Part shown: positions 7,726 through 15,397 of the stretch, one piece after another
How the letters are laid out: each line of letters opens with the position of its first letter
Numbering within the stretch: position 1 is the first letter of the stretch
NCBI RefSeq assembly: GCF_009674725.1
Contig: NZ_WKKH01000012.1
Span: forward strand, 1-64,000
Reading direction: 5' to 3'
DNA from: Pedobacter petrophilus
GTDB taxonomy: Bacteria; Bacteroidota; Bacteroidia; Sphingobacteriales; Sphingobacteriaceae
Length of the DNA: 64,000 bases
Notes under the pieces: model-generated
What the model saw: only the letters and a program-made list of their open reading frames with translations
The model's database searches: none
What the model was told of the DNA's origin: nothing
Position numbers and translations under genes: made by a program

Positions 7726-9453
7726 TCACTTATCGGAAAGGAAATCAAGTAAGATTTTATTAAAAAGCCCAGGGTTTTTCAGTGGTAGATAATGATCCTC
7801 ACCTGCTATGATTTCTACTCTCGAACTTTTGATAAGCGCATGGATCAATAGGGTATGTTCGGTTTTTATCACATCAGATTCTCCAGCGAGGATAGGTGTA
7901 GGCATGTTTATCCTATCCAGGTCATCGGCATTTATCTGCGGTTCCTGCAATACCAATTGAGTGAGTCGCAATTGGTTATTAGATCCTGCATCATTAAGAT
8001 TCATCAGGCTATCTCTACGTTTTTCAAACATTCGGACAATATCTTCCTTTATCGCCCTAGTGCCCGGAAAAATATTTGCACCCATCAGTACCATTTTATC
8101 TATTTTTTCAGGGTGTTTTAAGGCAAACTCAATGGCTGTATTTCCCCCATCACTCCAACCCAGTAAACTCGCTTTTTGGATATGGATGGAATCCATTACC
8201 GCCTTTAAGTCATCCGCAAAAAGCCTATAGCTATAGGCCCTTGTATTTCTATTGATGCTGTTGCCATGTCCCCGGGTATCCATGGCAATGACCTGATAAT
8301 GCGCAGATAGCGGCCCTATCTGGTTTCTGAACGAGCTGATACTCTCGCTGTTTCCATGTAGCAGAATGAGTGGACTACCTTATCCGTATGTCTCATAGTA
8401 GATTTCTCCGTCTGCTACCTTGATGCGCTTTCCGTTGTTGTTTCCATACAATGCCCTGGATATCTCCGGATCAACTTTCGTTATTTCATCCTGGTTTTCC
8501 TCTTTTTGTTCTTCTTCCACAACTTTTTTTGCTTTCATGGTTGACACTTCTATGCCAATAAGCAAATGGGAACTGGAAACTTTTTGCCATGACGCTTCAC
8601 TTTTCATCCTGTAAAGGCTTGAGCGCAGTGTGGTGGGGAATGAAGGTATAAAAAATGTCTGCCTGCTCGTATCTCCGGGTAAAGACTGGAGTTCAAGAAT
8701 GGACAAGGAGACCGCAATTTCTTTTCTTCCCTTTATCTCTATCTGATAAGGGCGCAAATCTATGGTCTGAACCTTTGGCATTCCCTGCTCAGATGAGCCA
8801 GACACATCGAACACTACATCTTTATCCAGCAAAGAGTGATCGGGAATTCCATTTTTAATTCCGTATACATTCAATCTAAGCTTTATCCTTTTAAAATGTC
8901 TTCTGTTAATGCCGAAGTTAAGTTTCCTTAAGTAAACATCCGGGTCTATTTTGAGAATGGACGCCTGTTCACGGCCCTTTTCGTCACTAAATTTAGGTAT
9001 TGTTTTGTACATCGCAGGAAAGAAAACAAGACTAGCCGACCAGCGTCCATAGCTTTTCATTTTTCTTGGCTCAGCCTTTATCTTTACCGTTTTAAGCTGC
9101 TGCTGTAGTTCTTTTAAAATAATGGTCTTGTTCCCGTTCAAAAATTGCTTGAGATCCATCTTTACCGTGCGGAAACCAATTGCGGAAAAAATGAGAGAAT
9201 CTGTCTTTGAGATTTCATCTTGGCGGTAGCTCAGGATATAATGTCCTAAAGAATCAGAAACAGTACCAATAGCCTTGTTTTTAATGCCAATACTGACAAA
9301 AGGAACTGGCAGCCCGGTGAGTGCGTTTATAGTTTTTCCAGGTAATTCTTCGCCCTGGGCACGAACTTTAATTGCAAAAATAAAAAAAGAAGCGAGGATA
9401 AAAAGGACAGAAATTTTTAATGTCGAATACCGGGAAGTGATATTTTTTTGCAT
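7726..9453 (-). pseudogene. Secreted carboxypeptidase-regulatory-like / alpha-beta hydrolase fusion, interrupted by in-frame TAA
   Basis: From the ATG at 9453 the frame encodes a signal peptide (MQKNITSRYSTLKISVLFIL). A CarboxypepD-regulatory-like domain (GKTINALTGLPVPFVSIGIK) and a long beta-rich region follow, then the start of an alpha/beta hydrolase (GEIYYETYG). A TAA at 8380-8382 then stops the frame. Immediately after, in the same frame, comes GSPLILLHGNSESISSFR, the oxyanion-hole segment. It continues to DTRGHGNS, the nucleophile elbow GWSDGGN, GESD and the catalytic-His region GEDHYLPL. One substitution would restore about 575 codons. The downstream part alone lacks the HG segment. 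It is either a nonsense mutant or a sequencing error. Confidence 0.8.
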
Positions 9454-9588
9454 ATTGAAGGACGTTTCAATAAAGATGAGATATAGGGTACAAAGGTTGC
9501 AAGCATATGAATTATTAGCATGTTGTATTCCAAAAATACGCTGCGGGAAAGTGTTGTTTAAATAGAATCCTAAAAAAGCAGAATAGCC

Positions 9589-10370
9589 ATGAAAACTATA
9601 TTGAAACTGACCTTGATTTTTATAATCCTTATCATCAACAATAGTAAAGCACAAAATGTAAAGAAAACAAATTCCAGTGAGATCACCCCAAATGTGACAA
9701 CCAGCGATAGGAGTAGTAAAGATGAGCTCTATATTGGAAAAAAATTTTATTCAGACGACGAGCTCAACACTTATACTTTTATAACCTCAAAAAAAATCAA
9801 TGATGAGGATAGTTTAACATATTCGATTTATAAAAAAAACGGTACGGAACGCTATTCATTCAGCATAGAAAAGCTAGTTTCAAATGAGGATAAGGAATTG
9901 TATCAAATTTTGGACTTGTTTTTATTTACCCATTACAAACCTGAAAATCATCGGGTTAAAATATTAGATACTACAAATGGGTATTCAGTTTTATTGGTAA
10001 AAAAAATGAAATTTTAAAAAAATGGCAATTTGACTTAGATAGTAGCAAAGTAAATAATATTTGGGCAGGCAAATATAAATGCAATTTTCTTCGGATCAGG
10101 GAAGAGTCTGCAGATCCACGTGCTTATGCAATGATTGTGATCACCATCAAAGGCAACAACGCAACATTTCAATTAGAGGGCTATAATGAGGTCATAAATA
10201 AAAAATCACTGGTTTTAAGTAGCGGCCCAAACAAAATCATTTTATATGAAAAAAATCAAAAAGAATCCAAATTTACCATCACAAAGAGTAATAATAAATT
10301 AATACTAACCAGTGATTTGCTAAATAAAATCACTGGTGAAGTTGAAACGTATAAATTGGAAAAGAATTAG
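9589..10370 (+). pseudogene. Secreted hypothetical protein, frameshifted in an A run
   Basis: The first 142 codons start with a signal peptide (MKTILKLTLIFIILIINNSKA) and end prematurely just after an A8 run (9999-10006). One more A in that run would continue the frame as LVKKNEILKKWQFDLDSSK, through WAGKYKCNFLRI, into the 79-codon frame at 10131-10370. The whole would be about 260 residues. The intervening 110 bases are open and plausible in that frame, so this is one gene with a one-base loss. I do not recognise the family. It is divergent from the disrupted hydrolase gene and strongly A-rich. Confidence 0.7.
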
Positions 10371-10565
10371 CTTGTAGCCAGCATAGGTCAAAAAATTACT
10401 CCAGACTCAACTAACCAAGCTTAATAATATTGTATGAGCATAGCTATTTCTTAAATGCCTTAAAAAATGATAATAGCTTCGTCATCTCCTTAAAAAGTGA
10501 AAAAACATATATAACAGCAATCCGCCTTTTAGTCCATCCAATAATCATTTAACCCTCTAAAAACA

Positions 10566-11633
10566 ATGTCTCGCAATCAATATATTACAAGGCTTTTAGT
10601 TATAAGTTTATTTATATTAACTCACAATCTAACATATGCTCAAATAGATAAACCCTTTAAAAATGATTGGGCTAGAGATGAATTGAGAGGTAAGGTTAAA
10701 CAAATTGATCATTACACCGATAAAAAGCTTCAAAAAAGAATAACCTATAACTTATCTGGATTTCAGACGAAATACCAATCTTACAGTCAAAGTATGCCAC
10801 AAGAGGTTTTCTCTTCTTATGAATCATTTTATGATACCAAAGGAAATTTAATTAAGGATATTGGAGGTGATTTCACCACTATTAATAAATACGATGAACT
10901 AGGAAATCTAATCGAGAATAGAGTCCTTATGACAGGTAATCAGAAAACACGCAGCCTGCAAACTTTTCAATATGCAAATCGAAATATAACCTATTCTAAG
11001 CAGACTAATTTTTTGTATAACAGTATTGAAATTGATTTTATAAATGAGATCGAATATTTATATAATGAAAAAAAGCTCCTGATTGAAGAAATAGTAACTT
11101 TTACAAGAGCAAATAAGCTACTTTTAAACGAAAAGATTTTATATGGTTATGACAATTTAAACCGCCGGAGGAGTAAAACGAAGTTTAATGGAAGAGGCGA
11201 TACCACACAGAGATTTGAATATGATAGCGTAGGGCGAACAATATTAATGGGTTCAAGATTTCCTAATAAAATTCAACGAACTAGTTCATCGGATTATAAT
11301 GAATATTACAAATACGATAAAAATGGTAACCGAGTTGAGATATCCAACTTTAGCACCAAAGGAATTCCAATTTATAAAGGTGAATATAAATTTGATGTGA
11401 GTGGAAACTGCATTAGTCATGCACATTACATGAAGAATCAACTTACCGGAGAAACTACTTATTTATATGATAGCAATGGGTGGCTAACTGAAGAGATCGG
11501 GTATACTTATGGTGAGCTAAAAGAAAAGATTTTATATACCAGGGATAACCATGGGAATATTATAAAAAGAATACATTTTGATGGAAAACAGAAACAGACC
11601 TTATTGCTAGAATATCGTATTATTTATTATTAA
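10566..11633 (+). CDS. Secreted YD (RHS-like) repeat protein
   Basis: A 355-residue protein with a signal peptide ending near TYAQ (residue 26) followed by degenerate YD repeats: YDTKGNLIKD, YDELGNLIEN, YDSVGRTI, YDKNGNRVE, YDSNGWLTEE and RDNHGNIIKR. YD repeats form beta-strand coils. This protein is too short for an RHS toxin shell and has no C-terminal toxin domain; it simply ends YRIIYY. It is probably a surface or periplasmic protein of unknown function. It sits in the A-rich accessory stretch between a frameshifted gene and the Fic gene. Confidence 0.7.
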   Translation: MSRNQYITRLLVISLFILTHNLTYAQIDKPFKNDWARDELRGKVKQIDHYTDKKLQKRITYNLSGFQTKYQSYSQSMPQEVFSSYESFYDTKGNLIKDIGGDFTTINKYDELGNLIENRVLMTGNQKTRSLQTFQYANRNITYSKQTNFLYNSIEIDFINEIEYLYNEKKLLIEEIVTFTRANKLLLNEKILYGYDNLNRRRSKTKFNGRGDTTQRFEYDSVGRTILMGSRFPNKIQRTSSSDYNEYYKYDKNGNRVEISNFSTKGIPIYKGEYKFDVSGNCISHAHYMKNQLTGETTYLYDSNGWLTEEIGYTYGELKEKILYTRDNHGNIIKRIHFDGKQKQTLLLEYRIIYY

Positions 11634-12228
11634 TAAACAAGAAAAACTTATGTAGGAATGGTCGGAAGAGAAAGCAAATAACATTTCCAAATTTCAGTCA
11701 AATAAGAAAACATAGAAATTATGGGCAGGAACACGAGAAGCGACAAATAGGACGGGAGTGTCACCTGAGCTGTGTCAGATTCTAAATTAATGCTTCTCTG
11801 TCATGGTTATATAGGTTATTTTTGGAACATCCCTTGTCTTTATCGGTTCACTTATAAACACCATCTCTAATTAATAATCTACGTTTACAACTTGTAAACC
11901 ATGTTTATTGCCAAAACCTCTAATTAAACTCTAATAGTTAGCCTAGCTATTAGTACCAACATAAATTCGGCTTAACAGGACTTTTGTATCGTGAAGGATT
12001 TAAAGATATTGTTCAGTGTATCCATGCAAAGCACTGTCCATCCAGATTGCTCTCAAGGTCAAGGATTATTTCGATCTAATTTAAATTCTTGTTCGCAGCA
12101 AGCATTATCGTTATCAGATTTATACGCATACAAAAACCAAAAAAACTTTTGTATTGCTATCGGATCATCTTCGGCTCTTATCGGATCATATCGGCTCACA
12201 AGTGCTGATTTTTTTATTAAATTTGTAT
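11634..12228. other. Intergenic region with palindromes and the upstream Fic repeats
   Basis: About 595 bases without a gene I can support. They hold the palindrome GTTTACAA-C-TTGTAAAC (11883-11899) and a stem-loop with 11-bp arms CTAATAGTTAG / CTAGCTATTAG (11931-11953). The phased repeats at 12158-12199 lie at the right end. An 83-codon open frame at 11991-12242 looks like chance. Confidence 0.5.
12158..12199. repeat. Phased ~10-bp repeats upstream of fic
   Basis: Four copies of ATCGGNTCNN-like units follow each other at 10-12 bp spacing (ATCGGATCAT, TTCGGCTCTT, ATCGGATCAT, ATCGGCTCAC). They form two ~21-bp direct repeats, ending 29 bases before the Fic start codon. One-turn spacing suggests a protein bound along one face of the helix. 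Confidence 0.75.
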
Positions 12229-13272
12229 ATGAGCAAAGTTAATGTGCATACGCAAATCCTGGGCCTGAACTGGAAACTAATCGGTTTGATAAGCGATATC
12301 GACAGATTTGATGCGGCTTGGCAGGCGATCGAACGTAAAGAGGGGCAAACCTTAAAAGAATTGAAGTACATTGCTACAGTTAGTAGTGTTGGAGCCTCTA
12401 CACGTATCGAAGGATCAAAACTTAGTGACCAGGAAGTTGATGTTCTCTTAAGAAACATGGATATATCTAAACTCGAAGATCGAGATCAGCAGGAAGTTGT
12501 TGGGTATTTCGAGGTATTGGATGCGATCGACGAAAGCCATCAGTATATGAATATTTCAGAGACCGAACTGAAAAACCTGCACAACCAGCTTTTGAGGTAT
12601 AGCGAAAAAGACAAATGGCATAAAGGAAATTATAAGCAACATACGAATTCAGTAGAGATGACATTGCCTGATGGGAGCAAACAGATCATTTTTCAGACAA
12701 CCCCTCCGGGTTTTGCGACAGAGGATGCGATGCGAGCATTGATTGATTGGTATGAAAGCGATAAGGACACCCACTCATTGGTGAAAAGTGCATTATTCTG
12801 TTATGAGTTTCTATCTATACACCCATTTCAGGACGGGAATGGAAGACTGAGCCGTCTGCTAGCTACCTTGCTTTTGCGCAAAAATGGATATCAATGGATA
12901 AGATATGTAAGTTTTGAGCACGAGATCGAAAGTAAAAAAACAGAGTATTATGGTGTACTTAGGTCTTGCCAAGCGTTAAGGCCAAATGAAGATATATCTG
13001 CATGGGTATCCTTTTTCTTGGAAAGTCTTAAAAATATCCAAGAAGCATTGATGCGTAAACTTGAAAGTCGAAACGTCATCCAATCACTATCACCAAAAGA
13101 CAAGATACTGATTGCTATCATTGAAAGCAATCCTGGGATCAAAACCGGCGATCTAGCCGTAAAAACCGGTTCATCTGGTTCAACTATAAAAAGGATGGTT
13201 GAGAAATTGATTAAACAAAAACTTATAGAACGTCATGGGGTTGGACCTGGATCTTATTATACGCTATTGTGA
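12229..13272 (+). CDS. Fic family protein (AMPylase-like) with C-terminal winged helix
   Basis: The start ATG at 12229 is preferred over an upstream one at 12154, because the family begins near this point and the upstream stretch lies across the repeats. The 347-residue protein has an N-terminal Fic_N-like region with the inhibitory motif STRIEG (57-62). The full Fic catalytic motif HPFQDGNGRLSR is at 198-209. A winged-helix region lies at about 286-347 (KTGDLAVKTGSSGSTIKR). Fic enzymes transfer AMP or similar groups to protein hydroxyls, and an intact (S/T)xxxE(G/N) motif keeps them auto-inhibited. The wHTH suggests DNA binding, possibly to the repeats that flank the gene on both sides. No separate antitoxin gene is adjacent. 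Confidence 0.9.
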   Translation: MSKVNVHTQILGLNWKLIGLISDIDRFDAAWQAIERKEGQTLKELKYIATVSSVGASTRIEGSKLSDQEVDVLLRNMDISKLEDRDQQEVVGYFEVLDAIDESHQYMNISETELKNLHNQLLRYSEKDKWHKGNYKQHTNSVEMTLPDGSKQIIFQTTPPGFATEDAMRALIDWYESDKDTHSLVKSALFCYEFLSIHPFQDGNGRLSRLLATLLLRKNGYQWIRYVSFEHEIESKKTEYYGVLRSCQALRPNEDISAWVSFFLESLKNIQEALMRKLESRNVIQSLSPKDKILIAIIESNPGIKTGDLAVKTGSSGSTIKRMVEKLIKQKLIERHGVGPGSYYTLL

Positions 13273-13316
13273 TCGGATCAGAATCGGCTCGTATCGGTCC
13301 ATATCGGATCATAATC
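13271..13316. repeat. Phased ~10-bp repeats downstream of fic
   Basis: Four more ATCGGNTCNN-like units in the same orientation as the upstream set: ATCGGATCAG, ATCGGCTCGT, ATCGGTCCAT, ATCGGATCAT. They begin at the fic stop codon. Confidence 0.75.
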
Positions 13317-13350
13317 TAACCACTTGCCCTTCAAAAAGCGAAATCTCAAT

Positions 13351-13391
13351 CTTGATCGAACTGACCGACATCAATGTCGGTCAGTTGTGAT
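13351..13391. repeat. 41-bp direct repeat, copy 2 (13-bp-arm palindrome)
   Basis: Same palindrome as at 7443-7483 (arms AACTGACCGACAT / ATGTCGGTCAGTT, centre CA instead of CT), 39 of 41 positions identical. It lies between the convergent fic and integrase genes. Confidence 0.85.
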
Positions 13392-13408
13392 ACCATATTT
13401 AAAATTTT

Positions 13409-13475
13409 CTTAATCTGATTGTTACTTCAATCAAATACATCAGAAATGATTGAAATAACAAACAATTAGATTAAG
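13409..13475. repeat. Large imperfect inverted repeat downstream of the integrase
   Basis: The outer arms CTTAATCT / AGATTAAG and inner arms TTCAATCA / TGATTGAA are joined by partly matching sequence around ATTGTT / AACAAT. The loop is about 13 bases. It sits between convergent fic and integrase and may end transcription from one or both; a bulged stem makes this uncertain. Confidence 0.5.
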
Positions 13476-13521
13476 TTGACAAGACAAATTACAACTGATT
13501 TCCGTTTACATTGCCAGCAAT

Positions 13522-14802
13522 CTACCTAAAGAGCTTCATAACTTTCACATCACCAGTATCCTCTTCATCCTTATTCCGTTCTAACAGTTTCTCCTGTAAT
13601 GCAGACATCTCAGTACTAACCTTCGTATCGATCACCTTCGCATAATGTTGGGTTGTTTTCAGGCTATTGTGCCCAAGCATCTGGGATACAGTCTCAATCG
13701 GAACACCATTTGAAAGCGTAATAGTGGTTGCAAAAGTGTGCCTGGCAAGATGATACGTAAGCACCTTAGTGATGGTACAAAGATCTGCGATCTCTTTGAG
13801 GTACCCATTCATTCGCTGGTTGGTGAGCATTGGCAACGCCACTTTTCTCCATCGGCATATCCTGTGGTTTTTATACCTGTCAAGAATTACTTTTGCCTCA
13901 TCCAACAAGGGGATGTGACAGGGTGTTTCCGTTTTCTGTCTTTTAATGAAAATCCATAAATTACCGTCATCACCTTTTGAAATCTGATCCAATCGAAGCT
14001 GCTTCACGTCTATATAAGAAAGGCCGGTATAGCAACTGAAAATAAAGATGTCGCGAACGATGTTTAATCTTTCAAGCGGAAACTCCCTGTTTTTAATTCG
14101 ATTCAACTCTTCCATATTCAGAAAAGTCCTTGCCTTAGCTTTAGCAGTATTTCGATAATTTAAAAATGGATTCCCGACTATCCACCCGGCGCCAAGGCAA
14201 TACAGCATGATTTTTTTCAGGTGAACAATATATTTCCTGGCAGACATTGCATTATTTCCTCGATCTATTCTAAGAAATAGCTCATAATCGGTGATAAATT
14301 TAAAATCAACCTTTTTGATGTTGATGTCCTGAACCTCATATTTGAGCTGAAGAAATTGTTTAACATGCCTGATGGAACTCTGATAGGATTGAAATGTGCT
14401 ATAGCTATACCCTTTACCAATTAGTTTTTCTAGATTATCATTGTGTTTTTGATAAATTTTAAGGAGCGTGTAGTTTGATGAATTCTTTCCGGTAAGATGA
14501 TCCCTCAGCACAAGTGTGGTTACCTCTTCCTCTTTTTCAATAAGAGCTGTGTGAAACCGACAGACTTTCGAGGCGAGCGTATCAAGGTAATCGTTAAGCT
14601 CTTTGATTTCGTCTTTTTGACCGATTCCCCGACCTTTAATCGTGGACCAGTAGGTTGGAATAATTTCCCTGCCGACTGAATACTCCGAATGTTTTCCGTT
14701 CACGGTAATCCGCAAATAAATGGGCATCACCTCGCCCTTCAATAATTTTTTTGATCTTTTCAAATAGAAAAAAGATGGAAATTGTAACTCATAATGATAC
14801 AT
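13522..14802 (-). CDS. Tyrosine recombinase / integrase (IntDOT-like)
   Basis: A 426-residue site-specific integrase: arm-binding N-terminal region (1-100), SAM-like core-binding domain (about 110-205) and C-terminal catalytic domain. Catalytic residues visible are K288 region, H351-x-x-R354 (HLARHTFATT), H378 (MLGHNS) and the nucleophile Y387 (TTQHYAKV). The first catalytic Arg is replaced by Ser262 in CYTGLSYIDV, a substitution known from Bacteroides conjugative-transposon integrases such as IntDOT. The gene starts about 300 bases from the 3' end of a tRNA-Arg gene, as in tRNA-integrated islands. No excisionase, relaxase or transfer gene is visible here, so the element is either mostly beyond the left edge or degraded. 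Confidence 0.9.
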   Translation of the reverse strand: MYHYELQFPSFFYLKRSKKLLKGEVMPIYLRITVNGKHSEYSVGREIIPTYWSTIKGRGIGQKDEIKELNDYLDTLASKVCRFHTALIEKEEEVTTLVLRDHLTGKNSSNYTLLKIYQKHNDNLEKLIGKGYSYSTFQSYQSSIRHVKQFLQLKYEVQDINIKKVDFKFITDYELFLRIDRGNNAMSARKYIVHLKKIMLYCLGAGWIVGNPFLNYRNTAKAKARTFLNMEELNRIKNREFPLERLNIVRDIFIFSCYTGLSYIDVKQLRLDQISKGDDGNLWIFIKRQKTETPCHIPLLDEAKVILDRYKNHRICRWRKVALPMLTNQRMNGYLKEIADLCTITKVLTYHLARHTFATTITLSNGVPIETVSQMLGHNSLKTTQHYAKVIDTKVSTEMSALQEKLLERNKDEEDTGDVKVMKLFR

Positions 14803-14897
14803 TTAAAAATTAAACAAATGTACATTTGAGCCAGTGAGTCATTAAGATGTTCGTCAATCGAACAAACTATAAATCAATCATTTACGATGATAAACTC

Positions 14898-15084
14898 GAA
14901 CATTCCAAAATGTTCTGGTTTCGACTTTTCCATTAATCTACTGGCCGTTAATGCTTTACAAAAATTAGTCAATTTCCGACTCACTAAACTAGTCATTCAG
15001 AATGAACAACCATGGGTCTTAATGTGTTATTAAACCAGAACAAAGTCTTGAAAATCAACGATTTGCGCGACAATGTTCTGGTTT
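14898..15084. other. Candidate integrase attachment-site region
   Basis: Between the integrase start and the tRNA 3' end the 11-mer TGTTCTGGTTT occurs at 14911-14921 and 15074-15084. It occurs inverted (AAACCAGAACA) at 15032-15042. A short inverted repeat GAACATT / AATGTTC lies at 14898-14915. Repeated direct and inverted short sites next to an integrase and a tRNA end are what arm- or core-type recombinase sites look like. This is inference from position. Confidence 0.4.
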
Positions 15085-15098
15085 TAATCTAAGGAAGT

Positions 15099-15169
15099 GG
15101 TCCCGACGAGAATCGAACTCATATCTAAAGTTTAGGAAACTTCTATTCTATCCGTTGAACTACGGGACC
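15099..15169 (-). tRNA. tRNA-Arg(CCT)
   Basis: The cloverleaf folds by eye. The acceptor stem is GGTCCCG / CGGGACC, the anticodon stem GAAGT / ACTTT, the anticodon loop TTCCTAA (anticodon CCT, reading AGG) and the T arm ATGAG-TTCGATT-CTCGT. CCA is not encoded. Its 3' end faces the integrase, so it is the likely integration target. Confidence 0.93.
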
Positions 15170-15342
15170 GATACTAATATGGATGAATAAATTAGTGAGG
15201 CAAATATAACAAAAGTTTTTAGCTGTAAAAGTCTATTATTCTCTTGAATTTTTTGGCTTATCTGTATGGAGTTACGTTCTTAATCAACAGCATTTATCCG
15301 GATTTTGTGGTCAAAAATGCCATCTCTAATATACCATAATGA

Positions 15343-15382
15343 AGATAGCGTAGCAAGAAAGGGATATCCTGCTACGCTATCT
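15343..15382 (-). terminator. Hairpin downstream of metG
   Basis: Perfect 13-bp arms (AGATAGCGTAGCA / TGCTACGCTATCT) with a 14-base loop lie 16 bases past the metG stop. There is no clear T-run, so this may be a processing or stabilising hairpin rather than a classic terminator. Confidence 0.5.
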
Positions 15383-15397
15383 GATCTGAACCCTGGT

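Noticed and set aside
12154-12228. N-terminal extension of the Fic protein
   Set aside because: The 25 extra residues are encoded by the repeat array and do not resemble Fic N-termini; the ATG at 12229 is preferred.
11991-12242. 83-codon open frame upstream of fic
   Set aside because: It has no signal peptide or family pattern, it runs through the phased repeats and overlaps the fic start; most likely chance.
12158-13316. Fic-flanking repeats as terminal inverted repeats of a transposon
   Set aside because: Both sets are in the same orientation and no transposase is present.
1-15098. Second copy of the tRNA-Arg 3' end marking the far end of the island
   Set aside because: I looked for the tRNA 3' sequence elsewhere in the window and did not find it; the far boundary may be outside.
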